This document shows, piece after piece, positions 48,802 through 60,796 of a stretch of DNA of 64,000 nt. This DNA comes from Anoplolepis gracilipes (Eukaryota > Arthropoda > Insecta > Hymenoptera > Formicidae): positions 3,083,001 to 3,147,000 of the forward strand of contig NC_132980.1 of the NCBI RefSeq assembly GCF_047496725.1. The letters are read 5' to 3'. The notes beneath the pieces were generated by a model. The model had not been told where the DNA came from. It searched no databases and saw only the letters and a list, made by a program, of their open reading frames with translations. How positions within the stretch are numbered: the first letter of the stretch is position 1; each line of letters starts with the position of its first letter. Made by a program: the position numbers and the translations under genes.

Positions 48802-50218
48802 GTAAAATATTTATTTTAATTTTTAATTTTAATTTATTGTTAATTTATAATTTTATTGTTATTTTATAATTTTATTATTATTTATTTTTAATTTAAATTA
48901 TTTTATTATTTTTAATTTTCATTATTTTTTGGTTCTTTTTAGTTTTCTGTTGAATGCAAAACATCAGGATGTGAACATAATTATTTATGCCTTAACACTT
49001 CAACTATTTGTAACTTTTTTGATAATAAATTAAGAAATAAAAAAAGAATTTGGAAATTATTTATACTTTTTTATTTATGTGTATTTTGTTCATACTTTTA
49101 AGAACAAAATAAATTATCTTATAATTATATATTCTTTTATAAAATGCATATATAAATCTTATTCATTTGCGTTATCCTATATGTAAAATATATATAATTT
49201 ACTTTTTAGTATGTTTTTTTTATTATCTTATTATATATTTTATATATAAGAAAGTATTTATAAATAAATCTTCAAAATATTATTTTTTTAAATTTTTAGT
49301 ATGTTTTAATTTTTTAATAAAAATACTTTATTTTTGATATTTTTAATTTCACATTTATACTTGGCGCATTTTCCAACCAAGAATATGGCAATAGGTCATG
49401 TGATTTATAAACCACAACATCAAAGGTGCCGACGCTACTGTCGTAACTGGTTAAACTGTGGTGTAGAAGTTTCAATGCTATTTTCCTAAGCAAATGCTAT
49501 TTGACTGAAGCGCTGTTAGGCAAATGGCTCAATAAATTGTGCATCGATGCATTCAGTATTTATTTTGTAAGATTATGAATAAAAAATTATAAATATAGTG
49601 TAAGAGTTCAGACATAGGTTGAATTAAGATTTTACATTGAAACTTCCACACAGTACTGTCAGCCTTACTAGTTTCTACGCTCTCAAGTTTTGTTATAATT
49701 TTTTATGGGGACGGGGCGAAGCCTCGTCCCCCTATACACTCCTATCTAAGCGTTCTTTTCCAAGATGTATTTTATGTACATGCTAATAATTAACTATCAA
49801 ACGTTTTACTTGGACTACCAATCACCACCAAACGATTTTCTATCATGTAAGACCAAATTGAACAAAATTGCTTAATAAATAATGTATTGGTCCGGCTAAT
49901 TTTACAGTCATCCTCGTCATTTTACCGCACATAATTCTTTTCATTTATCAGATAAACTATGGACCACCAAACGTTGTAAAGAATTTATTCGTAACCACCT
50001 AACGATTCTGCATCGAATAAGCTTTTATTTAACTCGATTGGACGAAAAATAATAATGTTTGGCTAACTTTACATCAATATTTTAATTATTTAATTAAAAA
50101 AAACGATTAACTACCAAACGTTTTAATTGGACTACCAATCACCACCAAACGACCGCCAAACGATTAATTAATTTTAATTATAAAAAAATCAAAGTAGTTC
50201 AGCTAACTTTACGGAGCT

Positions 50219-50592
50219 GGTAATGAGAAAGTCCGTTACTGGCCTTGAACAAGAGCGGACGTGTTTTTGTGCGCGTCTTTAGCGTGTCCTTTGTTGGACT
50301 AAAATTTTTGCGTTTTTCCTTTTACGAGGATCCTAGTTGTTTATCTTATTTGTTTGTGGTTTTTTAATTTATTAAATCATTACAAGGCAATATTATTATA
50401 CCGAGCATGTGTATTCGGCCCGATTTGTGACTCACCACCATTTTGACTAAAAATTTATTATATTATCGAAAGATCTATCGGGAAGATTGGTTGGGAAAGG
50501 CTATTAAAAATCAGAAGAAGAAGAAGATATGTAATGGCTCATGCAAACAAAAATTAAGAAAAAAATGAAGAGGTATGCAAATAAAGAGACTT
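50219..50592. other. Spacer, no gene seen
   Basis: AT-rich with a purine-rich patch at 50510-50560. No frame of note. Confidence 0.5.
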
Positions 50593-50798
50593 GTACAGTG
50601 CGCGATTTGTTCTGTGATCCCTCTTGCGGGACAAAGGCAATATAGAGAAATCAATAATATTTACTTAAAATACTAAGGCCAACCGATCTTGAAATGTAAA
50701 AAATGTCAATCGGCCTTAGTATTTTAAATAAATATTAACATTTCTTTACATTTCCCTTGTAGAGGGGGTCACGGAACAAATCGTTTCGCGCACTGTAC
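50593..50798. repeat. Foldback MITE, TIR family GTACAGTGCGCG
   Basis: Left GTACAGTGCGCGATTTGTTC, right GAACAAATCGTTTCGCGCAC followed by TGTAC. The inner pair CTAAGGCC...GGCCTTAG flanks a small loop. It shares its ends with 54211-54322. Confidence 0.85.
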
Positions 50799-50815
50799 AC
50801 TAAAAGGAAAATACA

Positions 50816-50936
50816 GGGAGCTTTCCAGCAAGACACTGTGTAACACAGTGTCCACTAGTGTGAAAGAGAACATATCAGTATGTCTCACTTACACTAGTGG
50901 ACACTGCGTTACACAGTGTCTTGCTAGAAAGCTCCC
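50816..50936. repeat. Foldback MITE, GGGAGCTTTC ends
   Basis: GGGAGCTTTCCAGCAAGACA pairs with TGTCTTGCTAGAAAGCTCCC. Inside, ACACAGTGTCCACTAGTGT pairs again. Arms are about 55 bp and nearly perfect. Confidence 0.88.
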
Positions 50937-50997
50937 ACGCACTCTCATTATAATAAGAATAGTTCTTTATTCTCGACTTAAGGGTGGAAAGAGAGGA

Positions 50998-51008
<11 letters not shown>

Positions 51009-51048
<40 letters not shown>

Positions 51049-51062
51049 AAGAAAGAAAGATA
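51009..51062. repeat. (GA)n tract
   Basis: Pure GA for about 34 bases and then GAAA units. No coding. Confidence 0.9.
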
Positions 51063-51179
51063 TGCATATCTGTTTATCCATATGGCTTCTGCAGACAAGA
51101 TGCTTGCTTCTGTAAATAAAATTGACAAATTTGCAGACATCCAAGTGTTTAAACGCCGCTGAGAAAATTATAAAGACAA

Positions 51180-53739
51180 TCACATAAGAATCACGCCATC
51201 AAGGACAATTTGCTTTTTTTATATTGCTTGCAATAGCATTACACTGTTATTAGGAATTGCAGAGCTACAAAAGGACTGTTACATTGGAAAAATACAAGAA
51301 TTTACAAATATACTGTCAAACGTATATCAGAAAAGGTATATCATCATGAAATTATTGTGTATTGATTATCATGTTATAAAATGACGTTGCATTATTAGGT
51401 TATGGATTATATTCGTAAAATGTTTTCTTAATTGTATTTTATACATTTTTTTTCAATATTCTCTTTTTCTTTTCTCTGTATTATAATATTGATTCATAAT
51501 AATATGAAGAATCATAGCTAACTTTTTATAATTTTAAGTGGTAATGGTTTATACAGACAAAAATGGAGATAAAATATTGTTTTAATAATTCATTTTCTTA
51601 TCTCTGTACGGCCGTTATCTTTATATTTGCTATTTGTTATCAGAGCCTTGATTCATATTTTTATATATTATATTTTTAATAAATTCAAGAAACTAAAATT
51701 CTGTTTTTTGCTCATATCATTTTAAATATATGAAATCTTTTTTATTATGTAGAATTAATATTATTTGTATGACATAATTTTTTCTTTTCTTAATTAGCTT
51801 TTAATGTATGCTTTGCTGTTCAACGATAAAAGTCCTAATTTTAGTTTCTTTGGCAGATGACTGTCATTATATATGTTAAATGATATAAAAAATATCAATG
51901 AATCATTTCTCCTATCTTTGCAAGTGTCAAACAGACAAATGGTATATACCTCTATAACGTGACAATGTAATATTGGATTATGGCAAGCAAGTGAATTTTA
52001 CTTATAATAATTTTTATTGGTGTGGCAAATAGAATAAAGTATTCTAGTATCAGAATTCTATCGCATTCAAGTTTAAGAAAAACAGTAGCAAAACTGATGT
52101 CAACTTTAACTTGTTGAAAAAATACTTAAAAGAAGCAAAGCAAAAGGTATTTATTTCAAAATCTTATCTAGATCAAATATTTATATCAGTTTAAATAATA
52201 ATATAAGAAAATTATACACATCAGTTTAAAATACAAATACATACTGATATAAGAGAAATTATACACTATAATTAGAAATTATACATTATAATTAGAATTT
52301 TCATCGTTTTATTAAATTTATAGTATAGAAAGATAGAAATACGCATAATTACACACACAGATACACACATTTATATTTTACATTTTGAAATATATGTATA
52401 TACTATAACGATTTTTCTAATTTTTCTTTAAATTAATTTTTTTTCAGAACCAAAATCATTCTACCTAACTGTATAATATAGGAAATTTTTGGCAAATTAA
52501 AGGTGATGCAGAGAGACTAACTAAACCTTCCGTTGACTTATAGAAGAAATATAATATATTTTTCATAATTTTATATCTTCATACTTTAGCATAGTATTTA
52601 TTAAACACAAAGATTTTAACATATAGTTATCACAAAAGGTACATTTGACATTTAAATCAGAAAAAATACAACAGAACAAATAGAAAATTAATTTAAGTTT
52701 GGTTGTGCGATTTTTTTTTAAATTTATTATAGAATCATTTTTTAAATTAAGAATATGATCTACCTCAAGCAAATATTTTACTGCATAACTTTATGAATTA
52801 CTAGTAAAAGTATGAAAAATATGCACTTGTAATATGTGTAGTTCGCCACTGCGTATGACTTGATCAAATGCAATTAGTATTATTTTTTATTTTCACTTTA
52901 GCATTTTCACTTTGTGTGCCTATAAAAAATCGAAAGATAGTACTCATTCGTGTGGTATTAGAATTTTTATGTTGTATTAACTATATAAATGTTAATCAGA
53001 ACAAAGTTATAGAACTAATGCATAAATTAAAATTTATTTTACACTATATAAGTTGATCGCTACATATAATTTGACTACATATGTATCATATCATTAACTG
53101 AGTTATTGAGTTATTCAATTTTTATTTTAAATTTTAACAACAATGAAAGTTTTGTCCATTCAATACATAATATAAATTTTATAAATTTAAATCAATTATT
53201 GTTCCATCGCGATTATAGAATAAGAACTCTAAGAAATGAACACAAAACAATAGTAACATGATATCAATATTATAGTTACACTCAACAATATAAGTGTTAC
53301 ATTGCAATTTTATTGTTAAGTTGAAAATTATAACATTGATATTGTGTTACTGTTGCTTTGTTTTTCCTAAGCTGTTAAATATTATAATATAAAAAATTAA
53401 TAATTGACGAAATAATAAGTGAAGTAAATTTAATGTAACCCAATGTAAATATAATAGATATAGTCTGAAGTTTATAAAAGTGTATAAATAACCATAATGA
53501 TCTCAGCTTATATAAAATCATAAATGTCTATAAAATTATGTCTGACATTATAATTATAAAATTATATCTAATTAAAATAAATATTGCATTAGTAGGTGTT
53601 ACTTAGAATACATAATGTACACTTTGTGCTTTTACGAAACATTTATATAATTAATTATAATGCTCTCTCGTGAATTATAAAAAATTATAATATTATTAGT
53701 ATAATTAATAATTGTAATATATACATTCATTTATATTTG
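51180..53739. other. AT-rich sequence, diverged copy of 56385-57540
   Basis: Parts at 51640-52140 resemble 57010-57540 (ATCAATGAAT, then GCATTCAAGTTTAAGAAAAAC versus ACATTCATGTTTAAGAAAAAC, then AAAACTGATGTC). Parts at 52540-52870 resemble 56385-56700 (AGAAGAAATAT, GACATTTAAATCAGA, AAAAATATGC). No gene is recognisable; it could be the ruins of a tandemly duplicated gene. Confidence 0.45.
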
Positions 53740-54210
53740 TTTCTACATTTTTTTCACTAAAATGTTCTTCATCACTGCTGCTATATTCATCAAAACTTTC
53801 TTCTGAATTTTGAGAATCTCATCCATGAGCCGCTTCTAAATGTTGCGTAATATTTAAAATACCACGACGAATAATGAGTTGCCTGTATACTTCTATGTGT
53901 ATTTTTTCAGCGTGTCCCCATGAAATTTGCTATATCAGATATTTCAGTATCAGCAAGCTCCATACTTGGACTAAATGTAGCAATGTGCTTTCTTAATTTT
54001 GTGCCGTGTAATAAGTGTGCAACTTTTGCATTACAATCTTCAGAAAATTTTCTCATGAGAACGCAAGCTCTTAAATATTTATAACGTTTTCAATTATTAC
54101 TTGGAAGAAGTTACCAAAGATATATGGATTTTTTGCAGGAACTTTAGCGTTTATACGAAATCGTAAGATTAATTTTATACATTCTAATAAATTACAGTTT
54201 AGTATGACAG

Positions 54211-54322
54211 GTATACACTGCGCTACAATGATTTGTTCCGTGACCCCTCCGGTGGAGCAAGGGGAATGTGGAGAATAACCAATGCGAAGGGTCACGGAAC
54301 AAATCATTGTCGTGCAGTGTAC
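54211..54322. repeat. Foldback MITE, same TIR family as 50593
   Basis: GTATACACTGCGCTACAATG paired with CATTGTCGTGCAGTGTAC. The inner GATTTGTTCCGTGACCCCTC and GGGTCACGGAACAAATC match the MITE at 50593-50798. It lies inside the recombinase remnant. Confidence 0.85.
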
Positions 54323-54682
54323 TGTGCGGCTAAGTTTGCCTCCAATCACAAATCGTACATATTTTTTTGCAACTTCTTGTGCTTTCGATGAAATTTTTTT
54401 TAAAATATCTTTAGTTTAATGTTTGGATCAATATCTTTATACTGCTCAAAATCTGCTATTAACATACGTTCAATTTCACTAACTCGTTTTCTATTAAATA
54501 ATCGAACTGAAGTTAACGTACATTCTGCAAGTGTCAACCAAGTGTCATATGTGTATTCATCTGTTAGATCGTTGAATGCTTTTTGTCATTTACATTTTAA
54601 GTACATGTATAACTTTGCTATGTCATCCAATTATAGAAGATCATCATTTTTTGTCTTTTGATGTTGTAAACGTGTTTCCATA

Positions 54683-54912
54683 AAGCCCATTCTAAAATGG
54701 CAGTAACAAGACTGTAGGAGTAGAGAGTAAACCGTTTTTAGTGAAATAAAGAAGAAGATGTAATGAAATAGGCAATTCTCATTTCGTACTACTACTACTA
54801 CCTTAGAATATTAAATGAGAATTTCTATTTCGTTACTTCCGGTCTTTACTTCATTAAAAACAATTTATTTTTTACTTTTACAGCCTTGTTACTGCCATTG
54901 TAAAATGAGCTT
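54683..54912. repeat. Foldback MITE, AAGCCCATT ends
   Basis: AAAGCCCATTCTAAAATGGC pairs with CCATTGTAAAATGAGCTTA. Inner AGTAGAGAGTAAACCGTTTT and GAGAATTTCTATTTCGTTAC also pair across the loop. A second, heavily interrupted copy is at 61926-62914. Confidence 0.85.
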
Positions 54913-55276
54913 AACTGTTTTGTTGATACTGGTAGTGTAATCTTCTGTTAATAATTCTAAGAAATCTTTCACTAAAATTTTCTTTTCATCATTTTGACAT
55001 TTTATGCATTCCGTAATAAGTATGTGACCATTTTTTATTAATGTTCCTAACATTGCTGCAGTAGTAGGTTTAGAATAAATTCCAACTTTATCATTTAAAC
55101 CCGCTACTTTATTAACTGCATTAATAACGTTTTCATAAAATTTCGGATGATATATAGATTCAAAATCAAATATATTTTTATTATCTTCTTTAATAATTAA
55201 TAGAAACCGATCTAACAATCTTAAATGTGCGCGAATCATATCATGCTGGTGCTGCAGTTTATATTTAACAGACAAT

Positions 55277-55494
55277 TTGTTACCATATCAAATAATGAGC
55301 TTGTCATATCTTATTACACAGCACACATCATCTTCCCTTGTCACAGGCAAAATCACAGATCGTAATTTTCTATTAGCCGCACTATGTACTTTTCCTAAAA
55401 TTGCACATTCAAAATTTTATGAAGACGTTATTAATGCAGTTTATAAAGTAGCGGGTTCAGATGATGAAGTGGGAATTTAAAAGTAACAAAGTAG
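55277..55494 (+). pseudogene. Inverted partial copy of the recombinase segment
   Basis: On the plus strand KFYEDVINAVYKVAGSDDEV (about 55410-55470) repeats, with changes, the segment KFYENVINAVNKVAGLNDKV on the minus strand at about 55125-55065. It is a second fragment of the same family in opposite orientation. Confidence 0.55.
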
Positions 55495-55919
55495 TCTTAC
55501 TTGCTGCAGAAATTAGAAATTGTGTGCAATTAATGTTTTTATACAGTGTGAATTAATAAAATGTTATTTCCTTACACTTGTTACGTCTAAGAAGTTACAT
55601 CTAAGAAAAACTGTTACAGCTTTAGCATGTTTACTATTATGACCAGTACATCGATAAAAATGTTGACGAAATGAAATCTTGGAAAAAAAGCCATGACACT
55701 TAGCGCAAAATAAATAATCTGTAACTTCTTTATTTTTTGAAGCTTGTGGTCTGCGACAGACGATTAAATCACCTTTTCCGATGTTTTTGTCAGTGTTGTA
55801 ATGAAAATTTCCTTTATGTCTAATTGTATCTATTATTTCCAATCTCTTTTTACATCTTTTAGGCAATAAACTGAATATTTTAACTTCAGATTCATTGGAA
55901 TGAACGGTCTCCAAGTGAC

Positions 55920-58070
55920 GTGCTATTTTGATATATTATTTTTTACAAAAGAGGCAACAGTTTTTCTTTTTATTTTTACTACTACTACTGAAGTTGGAAT
56001 GTATAAGTATAATTTCTTAAGAACTTCTGCTATTGATTTGTAAATATCTACGCAAAGATGATGGAATGAACATAAAAAAATAGTAATGTTAACAACGTTT
56101 GATCAAGTCATAAAAAGTGGCGTATAATATAAAGAATGTATAACACATACGGAAGAAAAGCATATTTTTTGTAAATATATCCTATACACAGAACATTGTG
56201 GCAACGTTGGTATTATTGCCGCAATGTTTGATAACATAATAATTTTGATAACACATTATTATAGAAAATATTACATTCTTTTACTATGTATGCTTCTATT
56301 ATTATACTTTTGTATTATATTTGTATGTTGTTTTATTATGTCAAGTTACTATTATAATCAATCTGCGCTTTTATTGTCATAATAGAAGAAATATAGCATA
56401 TTTTTCATAATATTATACATCCTTATTTTAGCAAATATTATAAACAAAAAATTTGATATTTAAATCAGAGAAAGAAATATTACAGAACACACAGAAAATT
56501 ATTTGATTAATTCAATTATTTTGTGATTTTTTTAAAGTTGATCATACAGTTATATTTTTAATCGCGGATATGACCTATGTCTTAAGAGATTTGATTTTAT
56601 AATTTTATGAATTGCCTGTACAAAAATATGAAAAATATGCTTTATTTCTATTGTAGTTGTAAAAATGATTCACTACGTAAACGCGATCGAAAACGATTTG
56701 ATTTTTGATATCCTTGCAAACAGCGTCATTATTAATAATAGTCAGTAACTGCAACGATATTTAAAAAATACGAAAAAGTATAGACATCTGTCAAGGGTAA
56801 AAAATGGAAAAAATAAAGTCATGTTATTTTGTCATTTAGGGTTAGGTTAGGTTGTAAATACTGGTATTATATTATTAAGTTATAAAACTATATCCGTGAA
56901 ATTTTTTTTCATTTTAACTACATTTTTCATACTTCTTTTAATTTTCTCTCTCTCCCTTTGTCTGCTTTTCTTTGATGTTTGATATTGTTTCATTATATTT
57001 CAATAATATCATATGCTGCTTTTTTATATTTTTGGGTAATAAAATAATTTAGAATAATTTATGAAAGAAGCCAAAAAATTTTATTTTTTCTGTTTATCCT
57101 ATTACAAATTTACATGAAACTTTCTTCTTTTTATTATATAAAATTAATATTAGTTCTATATATAATTCTATCTTATAATCTTTTTTCTTCCTGTAATTAA
57201 CGTTTCGTGTGTAGCTTATTGTTTACGCAATACTAACACATCTCTAATTTTATTTGACCGTATTTTTGGCATACTTTCTTGTAAACGGAATAAAAATTAT
57301 CAATGAATTTTTCCCTGTTTTCATAAAGAAAGTCAAACAATTAAGTGATATACATATCCAGTCAGTAATACGACAATATAATATTAGATACAGAAAGCAA
57401 ATGTGTTTTAATCTATTATGACAATTTGACTGACGTGATAAATAATATTAAGCAATAGTATCTGGTAGCAGAATTTCACATTCATGTTTAAGAAAAACGA
57501 TGGTAAAACTGATGTCTTTGGCTTGCCAAAAAAGTGATATATATGTATAAGTTTTTTTATCAGAATTTTATAAATTCTTATCCTATAAACAAGCTTGTTG
57601 TATTACAAATAAAATACTAATCCAAAAATTGTTCGATATTACGACTTTTTTGATCCTTAATGTTTGCAACATTAAATTATATTTCATCTCTAACTACATT
57701 CGATGCTCGCCACAGTAGTGAGCTTATTTGTTTTTAACATTTAAAATATGCTCCGCTTCATCCTATTTCATTTTCGCTTTGAACACAAAGCTTTTTGTTC
57801 TAAATAATTCATAAACGTTTTGGAGTAAAAATATTATTGAATAAAGTGCACCTTTAATGAATAACAAATATGAAATTCTACAAATTGGCGATTTTATAAA
57901 ATTACTGGTTGCGTTTCGAAATTCATTATCAGTACTAAAACATAAGCAATGTAAGTTTCCAATAGGCAATGAGTTTCAACAAGAACAAATATTTACTCAC
58001 TAGTATCGCGAACGCCAAATAAAACTTGGTCTAAAAAATTATACTGTATTATTATTAGTTATTAAAAATT
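55920..58070. other. AT-rich sequence, no gene recognised
   Basis: Contains the diverged copy of 51640-52870 described above. GGGTTAGGTTAGGTTG at 56829 is a brief telomere-like string. Short frames only. Confidence 0.5.
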
Positions 58071-58745
58071 ACTTTTTTAAGGGGATCGGGGAGGTCGTCC
58101 CCCTAAGAGAGTACAAGGGGGCCCTCCAACTTTAAAATTTTAAATGGAACTCCCTATTTTTTATTGCATATTTTTATAGCTTATCTGAAGAGCTTTTCAA
58201 AACACTATAATTAAATGTTTTCTCATGAAGAACTTTTCGAGTTATGAGATTTGAAAGTCACAGTATTTTGACATAAAATACATTATATCTCGTAAAATAT
58301 TCATTTTTCGATAATCTCATCTTAATACTTTTATATGCAGAATAATGAGAAGAATCAATTAGTGTAAAGAAAACACACAGTTTTCTTAAATAAAAATACT
58401 TAAATGCTCGTTTCAAATTCATATTTTTTATTTAAGACAACTGTGTGTTTTCTTTATACTAATTGATTCTTATTATTATTCTGCACATAAAAGTGATGAG
58501 ATTATCGAAAAATGAATATTTTACGAGATATTATGTATTTTATGTCAAAATACTGTGACTTTCAAATCTCATAACTCGAAAAGTTCTTCATGAAAAAACA
58601 TTTAATTATAGTGTTTTGAAAAGCTCTCGAGATAAGCTATAAGAATATGCAATAAAAAATAGGGAGTTCTATTTAAAATTTCAAAGTTGGGGGCCCCCCT
58701 TGTACCCACTTGGGGGGACGACCTTTCCGATCCCCTTAAAAAAGT
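58071..58745. repeat. 675-bp foldback element with about 310-bp arms
   Basis: Left ACTTTTTTAAGGGGATCGGG pairs with right CCGATCCCCTTAAAAAAGT. Arms match almost throughout (for example TTTTGACATAAAATAC and GTATTTTATGTCAAAA) to a loop of about 70 bases near 58400. Confidence 0.9.
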
Positions 58746-58838
58746 AGCCCTCAAAATGATGAAACACGTGTTTTGCAATTTTTCAGAAAATTGAACTGTT
58801 TCCGAAATATAGGGTTGGGAACGTTTCAAATAAACACC

Positions 58839-58840
<2 letters not shown>

Positions 58841-58892
<52 letters not shown>
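58841..58892. repeat. (TA)n tract beside an ACACCCTGTA end
   Basis: About 23 TA units. The preceding CAAATAAACACCCTGTA is the end of another foldback or mariner-like family of the type seen at 37412 and 37872. Confidence 0.9.
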
Positions 58893-58896
<4 letters not shown>

Positions 58897-59424
58897 GTAT
58901 ATATATTTGTGAAATAAATATTTTATCATATCTAATATCTCTTAGGCACTTTGCATATGTCATTTCATCTTGTATATAGCTTTATTATATCATGGCTTTG
59001 CATATGTTAAATATGCAATAAATAAGAACTAAATATGTTACAATATTTAATTTCAGAATATGTGTATGTAACACTGTATATCTAATGTCATACACTTTTC
59101 TTATTTTTATCTGTATGTAAAATAAATGAAAATAAATTGTCTGTTATAAATACTATTAGATATTGAATATAAATAATTTTATATTCAATATCTAATTGTA
59201 TTTATAATAGACAATTATATGACATTAGATATACAGTGTTATATACACATATTTCTCAAATTAAACATTGTAATATATTTATTTAGTTCCTATTTATTGC
59301 ATATTTAACATATGCAAAGCCATGATATAATAAAGCTATACACAAGATGAAATGACATATGCAAAATGCCTAAGAGATATCAGATATGATAAAATATTTA
59401 TTTCACAAATATATATGCATATAT
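58893..59424. repeat. Palindromic element, about 260-bp arms, almost no loop
   Basis: TTTGTGAAATAAATATTTTATCA...GCATATGTCATTTCATCTTG at the left pairs with CAAGATGAAATGACATATGC...TGATAAAATATTTATTTCACAAA at the right. The centre is near 59175. Confidence 0.88.
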
Positions 59425-59999
59425 ATATAATACTATACATTTATAAAATTGAAGAACTAAAGAAAAATATACTTTTTTTTAAATTTCAGACCTATATAAA
59501 TACAAAATTGATTATTTAATAAATTAATATAATACAATTACACATAAAATATAGTTATCTTTTTTTTACACTTTAACCATAATGACATAAATAATTAATA
59601 CATTTCTAAAAATATATGCAGTTATGTATGTATATTATATATGTATTATATTTTATTGATTATGGTATATATATATATTGTATAAAAATACAAAATAAAA
59701 ATACAAAATAAAATATAAAATAAAAATAATTATATATTCAGTATGTATATATTTTGTATTTATTATATAGAGATGATAAGAAGAAAGAAAGTATATAACA
59801 TTATATTATATACACATTTCTCAAATTTAATTTATTTACACATATTTTGTGTATGCCTATTCGTCTTCAACATTATTGTCAGCCTTGCGACGAAATTTTG
59901 GTCGAGAAAAAAAGTCGTTTCTTTATAATTATTTGAAACGACACATGTACAAAGAATACGCGTTAGTGTGTACTATTATCACACAACAAATATCTCTCA
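59425..59999. other. AT-rich spacer, no gene seen
   Basis: AT-rich with AAATACAAAATAAAA repeats at 59688-59725. No supported gene. Confidence 0.5.
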
Positions 60000-60250
60000 G
60001 CGAGCGAGCGAAAGAGACAGTAGTAGGAGCGAGCAAGACAGTAATAAGAATGAGCGAGACAGTAATAGGAGCGAGCGAGAGGGGCATAGCAGCTAGCAGA
60101 GAAAACTCGAAGATCGAGTCTTTCCTTTCACGCTGTTATTCTCCTCTCGCTCGCTCTCATTGCTGTCTCGCTCGCTCTTATTGCTGTCTCGCTCACTCTT
60201 ATTGCTGTCTCGCTCGCTCGTACTACTGTCTCGCTCACTCTCATGCCGAC
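60000..60250. repeat. Hairpin built of 20-21-bp minisatellite units
   Basis: Left half: GAGCGAGACAGTAATAGGA-type units (about four). Right half: TATTGCTGTCTCGCTCGCTC units (about five), the reverse complement. The loop is near 60095-60130. The long plus-strand frame here encodes only these repeats. Confidence 0.85.
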
Positions 60251-60796
60251 TGTGTCGGTAACATTTTTTTTAGTTCTTTCAAGGCGGCGCTCAAAATCGC
60301 GCATGAGTTCGCCGATGACTCCAGCATCCCCTTAAAGATTAATAAATTTGTCATATCAACGGAATACAAAGAAACTGAATAACATATAAAAAGAAATGTT
60401 TTACACCTAAAGTAATACAATGTGTGTTAATCTGTGCTTTGTGTAAAAGTTGCAACCTATGTTAAACCTATGTTTTTCTCTCTCAATTATTTTTATTTAT
60501 GATATTTTATATATAACATTGCGAGTTTTTCTATGACGACTCATAATAATATTGTTGTATTTTCTTGATATGACAGATTTTCTAACCTTGAATATACAAA
60601 AACTTTGATAAATGTTTAGTTTATTTTTGTCTTAGATTTTGATAATTATTTAATATTCTAACTTGTTTAATATTCTTTCATAAAAACAAGTGTTTAAAAA
60701 GGTGAACCACATTACTATCAAAAAATGTAATATGTCGTTAAAGGTTGTGCTTTTGAAGATAAAAAATTCTATCATATCAGTAAACACATTAGTATC
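60251..60796. other. AT-rich spacer, no gene seen
   Basis: No frame of note and no match to the neighbouring repeats. Confidence 0.5.

Larger units (their letters stand above)
47493..50218. mobile_element. 2.7-kb foldback element with 440-bp arms and internal cargo
   Basis: The arm 47493-47930 (AGCTCCGTAAAGTTA outward end) is matched by 49780-50218 (TAACTTTACGGAGCT). Each arm carries several CGTTTGGTGGT/ACCACCAAACG motifs. Inside are a 160-bp MITE (47971-48134), a nested inverted pair (48480-48588 with 49436-49732; CGAAGC and GTCCCC ends) and a THAP-like exon. No transposase was found, so it is non-autonomous or decayed. Confidence 0.75.
53740..55915 (-). pseudogene. Crypton-like tyrosine recombinase remnant
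   Basis: Minus-strand pieces in order. A C2H2-type finger (CAKCHGFFSKISFRQHFYRC, about 55700-55640). A helical region (KFYENVINAVNKVAG, about 55120-55080). LRFRINAKVPAKNPYIFG (about 54160-54110). HLLHGTKLRKHIATFSPSME and, in a shifted frame, GHAEKIHIEVYRQ (about 54020-53890). The last two match the C-terminal active-site blocks of tyrosine recombinases (LR-H, GH, then the Tyr). It is broken by stops, frameshifts and two MITE insertions. Its 3' end has an acidic tail. Confidence 0.6.

Noticed and set aside
56829..56850. Telomere-like GGGTTAGGTTAGGTTG
   Set aside because: Only two to three units in a unique AT-rich context; not a telomere or an array.
57763..57969. Possible odorant-receptor exon on the minus strand
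   Set aside because: Only 68 codons, no conserved receptor motif and no neighbouring exon with matching splice sites.
59849..60382. 177-codon plus-strand frame with CCLARS repeats
   Set aside because: It only reads through the hairpin minisatellite and has no flanking gene structure.
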